NCBI GenBank assembly: GCA_012513435.1
Contig: JAAZCE010000009.1
Location: 1 to 64,000 of the forward strand
Direction: 5' to 3'
Source of the DNA: Clostridiales bacterium
GTDB lineage: Bacteria > Bacillota > Clostridia > Peptostreptococcales > Anaerovoracaceae
Length of the DNA stretch: 64,000 nt
The translations under genes and the position numbers were made by a program. The notes below the pieces were generated by a model. That model saw nothing but the letters and a program-made list of their open reading frames with translations, did no database searches and was not told the origin of the DNA. Positions 16,983 to 25,997 of this stretch are shown here, in pieces; the stretch's first letter is position 1; each line of letters starts with the position of its first letter.

Positions 16983-19328
16983 ATGAGCGAGGGCCGAGAA
17001 AGAGAACAAACAGAAAGGGCAAATATAGAGAAAATAGAGCTGACAAAGGCAGAGAAAAAGGATAAATTGGGATGGATAATGTCTTTATATCTTGTAGGCC
17101 TGTTTATAGGTGCTTTAAGCACAGGGATAATAACCCCTGTAAGGACTATTATTCAAACGTCACTGGGAGCTGACGACCAGCTTGGGATCTGGATGATAAC
17201 CATTTACACCTTGTGCTATGCGGCTATCATTCCTATATCAGGCAAGCTGGCCGACAGGCATGGAAGAAAGATAGTATTCATTATCAGTATCTTTTTATTT
17301 GGTGCAGGCTCGGTGATATGCGGTTTGTCAGCAGGAGCCGACAGCTTCGCAGTACTTCTCATAGGGAGAGTGGTTCAGGCTGTGGGAGCCGGCGGAATAA
17401 TGCCTATTGCTACCGCTGAATTTGGAACCAGCTTTCCTGAGGAAAAAAGGGGAATGGCTCTGGGCATGGTAGGAGGAGTTTACGGCATAGCCAATGTGCT
17501 GGGGGCTACTGCCGGGAGTGCTATAATTGATATTTTCGGAGTGGATAAATGGGAGTGGATATTTTACGTCAACATTCCATTCTGCATACTGATAATAGTG
17601 GGAAGCATAATATATATACCTAATCACAAAAGTGAAGTCGTATACAAAATCGATAAAATCGGTACGCTGCTGATGACTGTTATAATTCTGGCCCTGCTTT
17701 ACGGGCTGAAAAATCTTAACTTCTTTGATTTTCTTCATTCCCTTACGGAACGGGACGTATATCCATTCCTTCTGGCAGCACTGGTTTTGATCCCTCTCTT
17801 CGTATTTGTGGAAAACAAGGCAGAGGATCCTATTTTTCATATTGAATACATGAAGAACAGTCAGATAGTAGTAACGCTGATGATGGGTCTTCTGGTAGGC
17901 TCGTCCATGATGGGAATGATATTTATTCCGCAGTTTGCAGAAAACGCCCTTAAAATTTCTTCTGGAGACGGGGGGTATTTCGTAATAATCTTGGGCCTGT
18001 TTGCCGGTGCAGCCTCACCTGTAAGCGGTAAGCTCATAGACAAGTTTGGCTCAAAGCCTATTCTTGGTGCAGGATTTGCCATTTCTATAATAGGAGCCCT
18101 TTATTTGGCCTTCGTCGCTACGGCATATGTAAATATCTTCAATGTGGTCATAAGCCTTGTTTTGATAGGGCTTGGCATGGGTTTGACTATGGGGACGCCT
18201 CTAAACTATATGATGCTGCGCCACACCAGAGATGAAGACAGCAACTCCGCATTGGCTACCCTTTCTCTGGTACGATCTATAGGAACTGCCATCGCCCCAG
18301 CCATAATGGTAGGATTTTTGGCACAGGCAGGTGCTACCATGCAGGATGATTTAATGAAAGCCTTGCCTGAAATCCCACCGGTTCCTAAAATGGAGCAGCA
18401 GGTTGAGCTTCAGCCTATCATGGATCAACTGGGTGCAAGTGATGAATTTAATGAAATGATGGGAGATTCCGATTTAAACAGTATGCTCAATATGGATATG
18501 AGCATGGATATGGGAAAAACCGACAAGAATATGAAGCTGCCTGACGAACTTCTGAAGTCTCTCCAAAGCTCAGATGTGACGACTATAGTAGTCACATCCA
18601 AGAACATGGCCTCGTATATGTTTGAAACCAATACACCTGACGTAATCAAGGATATACAGGCTGGAATAAGCGAAGGAATAGACGGTATCGGAGAAGGCAT
18701 CAATGGAATAAGCTCAGGCATTGACGAGATGAATCAGGGATTGCAGGAAATAGATACGGGAAGAGCAGGCATAAAGCAGGGAATAGACGGAATATCTCAG
18801 GGAATTGCAGGTATGGAAACAGGCATAGCCAATCAGGGTAGAGGCATTGCTGCATTGAAGCAGAGGATAATCGAGGCCGAGGCAAACCTTGGAACAGACC
18901 CAGGTGAGCTAGCGAGATTAAGGGCCATGCTTACCCAGCTCCAGGATGCAGAAAATCAGCTGTCGGCAAAGCTGGAAACTTCAAAAGAGCAGAAGGCCTC
19001 TATGGAAAAAGCCTATAACGATATGGGAGTGGGAAGAACTCAGCTGGCCGGGGCGTTAGAGGAAGCTCAGGGACAAAAATGTCTTATGGCGGAAGCCAAG
19101 GACCTTATGGTCAGCATGAGGGATGATATACCAAGTGTATTCGCTCAGACAGAGGCGAACTATATGAAGTCCATAGATAAGAACAGTGAAAAAATTGAAG
19201 GAGTTTACCAAAAAATATTAAACGGCGGATTTAAAAATATGTTCATCTGTGTGGCAATTTTCAACATAATAGGATTGCTGCTTCTGGTTGCATATAAGGA
19301 CGACAGACGTCATATCCACAGAACGTAA
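16983..19328 (+). CDS. DHA2/EmrB-type MFS exporter with a long coiled-coil extracytoplasmic insert
   Basis: 781 residues, against about 480-520 for a usual 14-TM drug exporter. The N-terminal 450 residues carry the membrane helices and the MFS motif A (GKLADRHGRKI near residue 85). A long hydrophilic region then precedes one last helix (MFICVAIFNIIGLLLLVAY, about 745-765). That insert has a Met-rich acidic part near 485-510, a run of glycine-isoleucine repeats (GIDGIGEGINGISSGID and similar) near 558-620, and a coiled coil to about 705. Similar repeats occur in YhgE/Pip and some MMPL-type proteins. It probably exports a hydrophobic compound; the insert may span the wall or form a partner-binding stalk. 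Confidence 0.85.
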   Translation: MSEGREREQTERANIEKIELTKAEKKDKLGWIMSLYLVGLFIGALSTGIITPVRTIIQTSLGADDQLGIWMITIYTLCYAAIIPISGKLADRHGRKIVFIISIFLFGAGSVICGLSAGADSFAVLLIGRVVQAVGAGGIMPIATAEFGTSFPEEKRGMALGMVGGVYGIANVLGATAGSAIIDIFGVDKWEWIFYVNIPFCILIIVGSIIYIPNHKSEVVYKIDKIGTLLMTVIILALLYGLKNLNFFDFLHSLTERDVYPFLLAALVLIPLFVFVENKAEDPIFHIEYMKNSQIVVTLMMGLLVGSSMMGMIFIPQFAENALKISSGDGGYFVIILGLFAGAASPVSGKLIDKFGSKPILGAGFAISIIGALYLAFVATAYVNIFNVVISLVLIGLGMGLTMGTPLNYMMLRHTRDEDSNSALATLSLVRSIGTAIAPAIMVGFLAQAGATMQDDLMKALPEIPPVPKMEQQVELQPIMDQLGASDEFNEMMGDSDLNSMLNMDMSMDMGKTDKNMKLPDELLKSLQSSDVTTIVVTSKNMASYMFETNTPDVIKDIQAGISEGIDGIGEGINGISSGIDEMNQGLQEIDTGRAGIKQGIDGISQGIAGMETGIANQGRGIAALKQRIIEAEANLGTDPGELARLRAMLTQLQDAENQLSAKLETSKEQKASMEKAYNDMGVGRTQLAGALEEAQGQKCLMAEAKDLMVSMRDDIPSVFAQTEANYMKSIDKNSEKIEGVYQKILNGGFKNMFICVAIFNIIGLLLLVAYKDDRRHIHRT

Positions 19329-19377
19329 ACATACAGGAATATTCCTATAACAAGACCTATTATTCCGACTAAAATAG

Positions 19378-19400
19378 ATGCCATGGAAATGGCATTTTTT
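19378..19400 (+). terminator. Intrinsic terminator after the MFS exporter
   Basis: Seven-base stem ATGCCAT (19378-19384) with loop GGAA and ATGGCAT (19389-19395), followed by T residues to 19400. Confidence 0.75.
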
Positions 19401-19489
19401 AGTTGGGGTGAAGTGCGGTTTTGCCAATGATGCCTAGAATCGTTATTATATTATATGTAATAAAAGTAGTAAAATGTAAAATATTAAAA

Positions 19490-19536
19490 ACATTATGTCA
19501 AATATATTTGACATAATGTAACGTGCATGCTATACT
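19490..19536 (+). promoter_or_regulatory. Promoter with a perfect 30-bp palindrome over its -35
   Basis: The palindrome spans 19490-19519, with no spacer and arms of 15 bases (ACATTATGTCAAATA and its complement). The promoter is TTGACA (19508-19513), a 17-base spacer and TATACT (19531-19536), so the -35 sits inside the right arm. The HTH gene that starts at 19591 probably represses itself here. Confidence 0.82.
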
Positions 19537-19590
19537 GGCGTCAAGATAAAAGTTACAAAAGATATATACAAGAATAGGGGAGGTGACAGT

Positions 19591-19806
19591 ATGGCTCGCA
19601 ATATACCTATTAAGGTTGCAAGGGCGCAGCGGGACATGACACAGAAAAAACTGGCTGATGAGGTAGGCATCTCCAGGCAGACGATGAATGCCATAGAGCA
19701 GGGAGATTACAATCCTACAATTAAGCTTTGCAGGGCGATTTGCAGAGCACTTAATAGATCACTTGACGAATTGTTTTGGGAGGACGAAGATGATGAAAAA
19801 GAGTAA
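19591..19806 (+). CDS. Small Cro/C1-type HTH transcriptional regulator
   Basis: 71 residues, one HTH domain and an acidic tail. The segment TQKKLADEVGISRQTMNAIE (about 17-36) is the DNA-binding unit; the ending FWEDEDDEKE is typical of the YgzD-like group paired with small membrane proteins. GGGAGGTGA lies upstream. Its end overlaps the start of the membrane-protein gene by 17 bases. The pair probably forms a regulated two-gene unit, with the 30-bp palindrome as the operator. Confidence 0.88.
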   Translation: MARNIPIKVARAQRDMTQKKLADEVGISRQTMNAIEQGDYNPTIKLCRAICRALNRSLDELFWEDEDDEKE

Positions 19807-20263
19807 AAAGAGTATGTTAGACGAGATGCAGGAGCAAAAACTTTTAAAAATTGAACACATTGGATGCTGGCTGGCTTTCTGGGGACTGCTGATAGTAATG
19901 TTCATTCAGATTCTAGTAGATGGAGAAAATATTGTACGTAACAATATAGGCGAGTGGGCAGTCTTTATGTGTCTGGCTGTTTATCTGCTAGTTGCTTGTG
20001 TGAAAAACGGCATATGGGACAGAAGATTGAAAGCGGATTTCAAAACAAATTTTGTGGCAAGCCTTATTGCAGGTTTGGCAGTGGGTATCTTCAATTCTGT
20101 GAATTCATTTATTAAATATGAAAGCATTGGAGGGTCAATAGCCACGGGAATAATCTTATTTGCAGCGACCTTTATACTCTGCTTGGGAGCATTGACTATC
20201 GTTACGAAAATATACAAAAAACGGGTAAAAAAACTGGAAGGTGACGAAGAAGAGGAAGAATAG
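19790..20263 (+). CDS. DUF6773-like membrane protein paired with the HTH regulator
   Basis: 157 residues from the ATG at 19790 (a second in-frame ATG at 19793 is equally possible); GGGAGGAC lies inside the end of the HTH gene. Basic N-terminus, then four hydrophobic helices (around GCWLAFWGLLIVMFIQ, WAVFMCLAVYLLVACV, NFVASLIAGLAVGIF and GIILFAATFILCLGAL) and a very acidic C-terminal tail. The HTH plus small four-TM pair is common in Firmicutes; the DUF6773 name is from pattern memory. Function unknown. Confidence 0.75.
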   Translation: MMKKSKKSMLDEMQEQKLLKIEHIGCWLAFWGLLIVMFIQILVDGENIVRNNIGEWAVFMCLAVYLLVACVKNGIWDRRLKADFKTNFVASLIAGLAVGIFNSVNSFIKYESIGGSIATGIILFAATFILCLGALTIVTKIYKKRVKKLEGDEEEEE

Positions 20264-20288
20264 ATAATTCCGCATGAGAAAAGAGCCT

Positions 20289-22799
20289 TTAATATTTAAT
20301 GACATTTATGATTTTGTTTCTCACCAGGTCGATAAATGTACGTCCCAGCTGCGGATCGAATTGCGTTCCCAAGTTGCGCTCGATTTCCAGCAGGGCATCT
20401 TCCAGCGGCATTTCCTTCTTGTATGAACGTTTTGAAACCATAGCATCAAAAGAATCGGCTATGGACAGGCATCTGGCGCTGACAGGAATATCTTCTCCTG
20501 AAATGCCGCGAGGGTAGCCTTTGCCGTCGAAGCGTTCATGATGTCCCAATACAGCGGGTATTACATAATCCAGAGATGGAAGGTGCCTTATCATCTCAAT
20601 GGAACGCTCGACATGCTGCCGCATGATGGAAAATTCCTCGGGAGCAAGTTTGCCGCTCTTTGTGAGAATAGCATCGGGGATGCCGATTTTGCCGATATCG
20701 TGAAGAAGGCCGGCTTGTTTAATTATTTCAATATTGTCCTTCTGTATTGCTGCGTTAGAAGCAAGTGCGGAAGCATATTCGGATACGCATTGAGAGTGGT
20801 TGAAGGTATAATGGTCTTTGGCATCAATTGCCGCAGTTAAGGCATATATGGTAGATGTCAGCTCCTGAATAGTACGGTTATCAGCATCCTTGCTGTTATC
20901 GGCATATTCATTAGGGGAACTGTATATTTCTATTTTGTTCTTACCATGCTGCTTTATCTGGAACACTGCCATGTTGGTGTAGGAAAGAAGCTGAGTCGAA
21001 TTTGCCGCCACACTTGGGTATGAGCAAATTCCGGCTGAGAAGGTAAGGAATTTCTTGATTCTCTCGTCGTTGTTTTCGATGTAATCGGAAAGAGCGTCTC
21101 TCACTTGTTCCGTTTTCATTTTTGCCGTATATACATCACAGTATGGCAAGAGAACAGCGAATTCCTTTCCGCCGTATCGTGAAATGATGCTGTCTGGGCC
21201 AAATACATTTTCAAGCATTGATGCCACATTCTTCAGCATTTGGTCACCTTCATCGTTGCCATAGAGTTCATTGTAGAGGCTGAAATCATCGAGATTCACA
21301 AGGACAAAGGTAATCGGCGAGGCTTTTTCGAAAAACTTCGCTTCAAGAGTCTTGTTGATAGCTCTCCTGTTAAGAAGTCCGGTGAGAGGGTCAAGCTGCG
21401 CTTCGCGTTCAAGAGTCTGATAAAGAGAAGCGTTTTTAATAGCGATAGATGCAACGGACACAACCGATTCAAGGAAGTTAATCTCCGAATAGGAATAAGG
21501 CTTGTTGTTTCCCTTTTCAGAGAAAATCACAAGGCCTATCAGTTTGTCATCCCCCTTGAATGGGAGAATGTATGTGGCATTTATAGATGTGAGAAGATTT
21601 TTCTCGAGCTCCCACATGCTTTTGTATGCATTTGTCTTCTGAAAATCGGAATAAAGCAGGCCGAAGCCCGTTTCCTGAAGTTTCTTTATAAGAGGATGGT
21701 CTGCCTTGAAATTAAGCGGGTGTTCCAGAGCCTGGGCGCATTCTGTGGAAACGTAAGCCTCGGCAGAGCTGTTGTACATACATATGTATATGTGCTCAGC
21801 AGCGACCTCTTCACGAACTAAATCTGTGAACATAAGGAGAATGTCGTCGGTTTTCAGTGTTGAGTTGACTGCGCCTGAAAAAGTGTGAACCAGATTTTCC
21901 TTATGGAGTTGTTCTCGTACAAACAGTCCGTCGTGAAGCTTGTTCATAAGCACGAATATTAGAATGGCAATAGCCGAACAGAATATGGTAATAATAAAGG
22001 GAGCACTGACGTTTATATTGCCAAAGTGGGAAGATATGAAGGCCTCTGCACTATCGTATATAGCTGCCAGAGACATCCCAGTAATCATAAGAGATACGAT
22101 ATACATAGAACCCTTTGAAGTGATCTGGCTTAAGGCGTAAAAACGCTTTTTGTAAAAAGCATAGTAAATACAGAATGCATTGACAGCACATGCCATCGTA
22201 TCGGAAGGCAAGGACTGCAGTTCGGGTATAATATTCAGTGCAACGCCGGCCATAAGAATAACAACACCGACTAAAAGCGGCACCATATAAGAAACGGCGA
22301 TGCTGTTATTTTTTATGCTGTTTCTAACTAGCTTATATATGCAGGCGAAAATAACCAGTGTAAGTACAACCGGGAATATTGAAGCAAGCTTAGTCGAATA
22401 GTTGGAAGAAATACTGTTTTCTATAACGTTGATCTCAGGGCTTGTCATGAAGACGTTAAACCAGTTCAGCACCACCATGAGAAGAGTTCCCAAACCAAGA
22501 ATAATCTTGAGGAAAGAGCCCTTCTGCTCAGTATAGGCAGATACTAGAAGGAAGTAGAGATACGGAACCATGAAGATTCCTGACAGAGAAACCTGCCACC
22601 AAAAAATAGTTCCCGGGAAGACTTGGCTTCTCATGAAGAAGGAGCCACCTGTCCAGAGAATAAAGGCAACCAAAAGACCCATAAAAGCATAGATAGATCT
22701 ATCCTTTTTAGCAGTCATTAAGGTAAACAACAGGAATATGTTGCAAAGCACCGCAATCAACGGAATCGTTGTAAACAGGAATTCACTGGATAAAATCAT
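20289..22799 (-). CDS. 7TM-GAF-GGDEF-HD-GYP signalling protein (probable c-di-GMP phosphodiesterase)
   Basis: 836 residues. Order: an N-terminal seven-helix region resembling the histidine-kinase 7TM sensor domain (1-230); a GAF-like domain (about 310-450); a GGDEF-fold domain (about 465-625); and an HD-GYP domain (about 645-830). The cyclase motif reads RYGGKEF, with Lys where catalytic Asp/Glu is required, so cyclase activity is doubtful. HD-GYP looks intact: HDIGKIG and HHERFDGKGYP. Most likely it senses a hydrophobic or membrane signal, uses GGDEF as a GTP sensor, and hydrolyses c-di-GMP. Its ATG overlaps the GH3 stop by 4 bases. Last gene of the degV operon. Confidence 0.87.
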   Translation of the reverse strand: MILSSEFLFTTIPLIAVLCNIFLLFTLMTAKKDRSIYAFMGLLVAFILWTGGSFFMRSQVFPGTIFWWQVSLSGIFMVPYLYFLLVSAYTEQKGSFLKIILGLGTLLMVVLNWFNVFMTSPEINVIENSISSNYSTKLASIFPVVLTLVIFACIYKLVRNSIKNNSIAVSYMVPLLVGVVILMAGVALNIIPELQSLPSDTMACAVNAFCIYYAFYKKRFYALSQITSKGSMYIVSLMITGMSLAAIYDSAEAFISSHFGNINVSAPFIITIFCSAIAILIFVLMNKLHDGLFVREQLHKENLVHTFSGAVNSTLKTDDILLMFTDLVREEVAAEHIYICMYNSSAEAYVSTECAQALEHPLNFKADHPLIKKLQETGFGLLYSDFQKTNAYKSMWELEKNLLTSINATYILPFKGDDKLIGLVIFSEKGNNKPYSYSEINFLESVVSVASIAIKNASLYQTLEREAQLDPLTGLLNRRAINKTLEAKFFEKASPITFVLVNLDDFSLYNELYGNDEGDQMLKNVASMLENVFGPDSIISRYGGKEFAVLLPYCDVYTAKMKTEQVRDALSDYIENNDERIKKFLTFSAGICSYPSVAANSTQLLSYTNMAVFQIKQHGKNKIEIYSSPNEYADNSKDADNRTIQELTSTIYALTAAIDAKDHYTFNHSQCVSEYASALASNAAIQKDNIEIIKQAGLLHDIGKIGIPDAILTKSGKLAPEEFSIMRQHVERSIEMIRHLPSLDYVIPAVLGHHERFDGKGYPRGISGEDIPVSARCLSIADSFDAMVSKRSYKKEMPLEDALLEIERNLGTQFDPQLGRTFIDLVRNKIINVIKY

Positions 22800-24424
22800 G
22801 CTCCATCACTTCCCATCTCAATCCCATCATAAAGCAGGTGATTTAGGTCAATCACATCCTGCATTGAAGGATTTATTTTTCGCATAGAAGAACCGAAGCG
22901 GTCCTCATAGCGTTTAAGAGACCTCACAGGAAGAATAGTGATTTTAAGAGGTTCTATCCCCAGAAGGCGTTTCAAATCGTTGTAATCGTGGTCGTAGTGG
23001 CGAAAATATGCGCTGAAATGTTCCTTAATAAGCTGTTCGTTAAGAAAGGCAGATTCCGGAGTATCCGTGTCCAGTTCCACGTAAAAATGCATAAAGGAGC
23101 GTTTATCGCCGTCGTATTCCTTGAGGGCAAACCAGTCCCCAACAGGAAGACGTGATAATTCCAACACGCGCTTGATGCTGGCTTCCGTTATCCTTGTGAA
23201 TCCGGCAATATCAATGATAGTTGGAATTCTGTCTAAATATTCAAATTGAGGAAGCATTACGTTGTCATGCTCGTTGACTGTACGCAGACAACGATAAACG
23301 TCACCGGGACGATAGCGCATGAAGGCACCGCCCTTGAACAAGGTAAGGACTATTTCATAATTTCTGTTGGCCGTGACTTCGTTCATGAGATAAGTCTTCG
23401 GAACATAGTCAGGATCAGCTTCGTTTTTGAGCATTTCATCGACAGGTATAAATTCATAGAAGGCATTGTCAGGGAAGAAAACAAGTCCGTTGCGACTCCA
23501 GGTTTCGGTTCCCAAGCACGACGGTTCAGTTCCCCCGTGTATCTCAAGAGGCTTCCTTCCCCAGTTCTTTTCCAGCTCTTCCTTGAAAAGACTGGTGTCG
23601 GTACCAACGCATACGAAGCCCTTAAGATCAAATATATCCTTCGGCATCATGGGTCTGTTGTCCCGTGAGCTGAGGTATTTAGCTTTAAGTATCCTTACGA
23701 GCATATTAGGCCTTATGCCAATAAGGTTCTTTAAATTGACAGAGCCGGAGGAAGTGAAGTGTTCGAAATTTTTGGTTATGGTATATACAACACTGCTCAT
23801 TCCGAAGAACTGGTCCAGGCCAGCCTTCATGGCAGTGTAAAATCCGCGCTTGTTCTGCTCGCTGAAGGAAAGATTACGAGCGTCCTTTATGGACGGCATG
23901 AAGTGAAGGTCAATTTCAGGAGCAATCAAAAGAGGAAAGAGCCCTGTCGCATAAGGCAAAGGAGCCAGACCGTAAAGGGCTCTGTCGCCTGAGCGAACAG
24001 CAAACTTGCCGCGTTCCTCGCTAGTGGAAAGAATCATGGCTGCAATAATGTTATTTGAATAAATGTCAAGCATTTGCTTTGAGTAAGGAGCCAGCTTCTT
24101 AGGGCGGCTTCCACTTTCCCACGTGGTTTCAAGCCACACCACAGGCTCTGCCGGCAGCATGCTTTTTCGCTGATTGAGAAGTATGTCAGCGTAATCATCG
24201 TATGTAGTGAGAGGAACCGTCTTTCTAAACTCTTCGGGAGTTTCAGGCTTCTGTCCATGCATTATTCTTTTGCCCATGCCTGAGTCGGAAAAAAGCTCAA
24301 TCTGCTCATGGAGAAGGCGGTATTGAATATCCATATATTCATCTATGGATAAATCAAGAAAACCACAGTATTCATCCCAGATTTCCTGCTGTGAACATTT
24401 TTTTAGCTTGGTTTTGAAGCGCAT
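22796..24424 (-). CDS. GH3-family acyl-adenylating ligase
   Basis: 542 residues, close to GH3 family length. GH3 enzymes (ANL superfamily) adenylate a carboxylic acid and join it to an amino group, as in plant auxin and jasmonate conjugation; bacterial substrates are mostly unknown. Seen: TWESGSRPKKLAPYS near residues 100-115, corresponding to the GH3 nucleotide loop; GGTEPSCLGTE in the middle; and RYRPGDVYRC near 370-380 followed by the helical C-terminal part. GGAGGAAT lies upstream. It sits between a membrane methyltransferase-like gene and a c-di-GMP-type signalling gene, which suggests it makes or modifies an acyl metabolite tied to that pathway. Confidence 0.85.
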   Translation of the reverse strand: MRFKTKLKKCSQQEIWDEYCGFLDLSIDEYMDIQYRLLHEQIELFSDSGMGKRIMHGQKPETPEEFRKTVPLTTYDDYADILLNQRKSMLPAEPVVWLETTWESGSRPKKLAPYSKQMLDIYSNNIIAAMILSTSEERGKFAVRSGDRALYGLAPLPYATGLFPLLIAPEIDLHFMPSIKDARNLSFSEQNKRGFYTAMKAGLDQFFGMSSVVYTITKNFEHFTSSGSVNLKNLIGIRPNMLVRILKAKYLSSRDNRPMMPKDIFDLKGFVCVGTDTSLFKEELEKNWGRKPLEIHGGTEPSCLGTETWSRNGLVFFPDNAFYEFIPVDEMLKNEADPDYVPKTYLMNEVTANRNYEIVLTLFKGGAFMRYRPGDVYRCLRTVNEHDNVMLPQFEYLDRIPTIIDIAGFTRITEASIKRVLELSRLPVGDWFALKEYDGDKRSFMHFYVELDTDTPESAFLNEQLIKEHFSAYFRHYDHDYNDLKRLLGIEPLKITILPVRSLKRYEDRFGSSMRKINPSMQDVIDLNHLLYDGIEMGSDGA

Positions 24425-24445
24425 AGAGATTCCTCCTTTCTATCC

Positions 24446-24955
24446 CTATAAGAAGCGGGTTTCTTTTTTGTATTCCTCGTATCCTTCCAGATAAACAGGA
24501 AAGAAGTATTTGTCCTGCAACCAGACATAAAGCAGGTTTAGCAAAGCGAACCAAAGTGCAGACACAAAAGCTTCAGGAACAGCTATTCCCGTTGCTATGC
24601 TGCACATGAGAAAACACCAGACGCCGGGATGGCGAACTTTACTGTAAAAGCCCTTTCTGCTTACGGGGGTCTTGAGGCCGTCCTTTGCATATCCCTTCTT
24701 ATCAACGGGGATGGTCATAACATAGACATACAGTGCCGCACCTATGGCGAGTACGGTAATTCCTGCGCCAAAGCCTTTGTTGTATTCAATGGGCCCTCTT
24801 AGGAAGAGCATGAGCCACGATAAAAGCAGCAGTGCCGTTCCTATGAGAAACCAGGGATTGTACCTTTTTATGCCTTTGCGGGCGCTTTGACATTTGCTGT
24901 ACTCAAAAAGCACCAGTATGCCGAAAGACAATGTTCCGGTGATGTTCCAAATCAT
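24446..24955 (-). CDS. Integral membrane methyltransferase-like protein (ICMT/PEMT type)
   Basis: 169 residues from the ATG at 24955, which overlaps the degV stop by 4 bases. About four hydrophobic helices. The C-terminal half shows the isoprenylcysteine or phospholipid methyltransferase pattern: YSKVRHPGVWCFLM (RHP motif) near residues 110-123, and the end YLEGYEEYKKETRFL, where the E-Y-x-x-Y segment contributes to the SAM pocket in this group. The substrate is not evident; in this operon an acyl or lipid substrate would make sense. 21 bases separate it from GH3. Confidence 0.75.
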   Translation of the reverse strand: MIWNITGTLSFGILVLFEYSKCQSARKGIKRYNPWFLIGTALLLLSWLMLFLRGPIEYNKGFGAGITVLAIGAALYVYVMTIPVDKKGYAKDGLKTPVSRKGFYSKVRHPGVWCFLMCSIATGIAVPEAFVSALWFALLNLLYVWLQDKYFFPVYLEGYEEYKKETRFL

Positions 24956-25818
24956 AGAAAGTCCTTTTTTGTAAATGCCATACCTGCACAACCACTGCCG
25001 GTATATATGCCTATTACGGGACCGACAGCTTGGATGCCGATGGACGCATTAGGTGCGAAGCCTAGTATCTGTTTTTTTATTTCTTCTGCCCGTTCAGGTG
25101 CAGAGGCATGGAAAACGGTTATAGGATAGTGAAAATCCGTTTCATTTTTCGCTATTTTCATAAGCTGACCGATGCCGTCTAAGAAGTTTTTGGCTAAGCC
25201 GAAGTCTCTTACAAGACCGTCTGAGAACCTGAGCATAGGCTTGATTCCCAAAGCGTCAGCTGTCAAGGCTTTGATTGCACCTACTCGGCCGCCCTTACGG
25301 GCATTCTTTAGGGATTCCAGTACGAAATAGACTCCCATTCGGTTTTGCAGTTTGTCAAGCTGAGAAATAATCTGTTCCGCGGAAAGACCTTGGTCGGCGA
25401 GGCGTGATGCCTGTCGAACCAGCTGGGCCATACCGTGAGAGCATTGCTTCGTATCGTAAACATAAATCGGCACAGAAAAACCGCGACGCTCTATCATTTT
25501 GGATGCCGATAGAGCTGCAGAATAACACGCCGACATTTTGGAAGTTATCATCAGGCAAAGTATTTCTTCGGAGTTTTCGCCGACCTTCCGAAATGCGTTC
25601 ATAAAATCCGCCGTAGTGGGACGCGAACTTGTAGGTAACTGAGAGGCTTGTTCCAGTTTATCATAAAACTCCTCTGCAGTGATATCGAACATGTTTCTGT
25701 ATTCTTCGTTGCCAAATAAGATTCGGTCTGGTATTACTGATATATTCAGCGATTCAGCTTCTTTAAGGGGCATGTCGCAGCCAGTGTGCGTAATCAAGCC
25801 TGTTTTCCTTTGATTCAT
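24952..25818 (-). CDS. DegV family fatty-acid-binding protein (FakB-like)
   Basis: 288 residues from the ATG at 25818, with AAAGGGG upstream. DegV proteins bind a fatty acid in the cleft and, when partnered with FakA, present it for phosphorylation. Seen: N-terminal THTGCDMP (Asp/Ser-type start of the family); the TSRPTTADF segment near 74-82, which matches the conserved TSQPS region contacting the carboxylate; and GGRVGAIKA near 180, the LxGGR-type motif. First gene of the operon and divergent from a FakA-like gene, so a FakA/FakB pair is a reasonable inference. Confidence 0.88.
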   Translation of the reverse strand: MNQRKTGLITHTGCDMPLKEAESLNISVIPDRILFGNEEYRNMFDITAEEFYDKLEQASQLPTSSRPTTADFMNAFRKVGENSEEILCLMITSKMSACYSAALSASKMIERRGFSVPIYVYDTKQCSHGMAQLVRQASRLADQGLSAEQIISQLDKLQNRMGVYFVLESLKNARKGGRVGAIKALTADALGIKPMLRFSDGLVRDFGLAKNFLDGIGQLMKIAKNETDFHYPITVFHASAPERAEEIKKQILGFAPNASIGIQAVGPVIGIYTGSGCAGMAFTKKDFL

Positions 25819-25875
25819 AACATCGGACCCCTTTGTTATCAATAGTATTAAACAATGTAATGTGCGAAAATTCAA

Positions 25876-25924
25876 ATTAGCGCGCAACTAATAACATTAT
25901 ATATCAATTTCAGGAGAAATGCAA
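25876..25924 (-). promoter_or_regulatory. Promoter and small inverted repeat upstream of the degV operon
   Basis: On the minus strand, TTGCAT (25924-25919), a 17-base spacer and a perfect TATAAT (25901-25896). Just downstream lies the inverted repeat ATTAG/CTAAT with a 7-base GC-rich centre (25876-25892), positioned where a repressor could act. The regulator is not known. Confidence 0.6.
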
Positions 25925-25962
25925 AGAAATTAAAAAAACTATAGAGGGGTGAAAGGTTGATA

Positions 25963-25991
25963 TTGCTCAATTTGCCGAAAGTCAGTATAAT
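25963..25991 (+). promoter_or_regulatory. Promoter directly against the start of the FakA-like gene
   Basis: TTGCTC (25963-25968), a 17-base spacer and a perfect TATAAT (25986-25991). A start site 6-7 bases downstream of the -10 would fall on the ATG at 25998 itself, predicting a leaderless mRNA. Confidence 0.45.
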
Positions 25992-25997
25992 AAAGAT

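Noticed and set aside
25953-25997. In-frame upstream extension of the FakA-like gene (reads DIAQFAESQYNKD before the ATG)
   Set aside because: There is no ATG, GTG or TTG in frame in this stretch; an ATT start would be exceptional. Kept the ATG at 25998 but noted the leaderless possibility.
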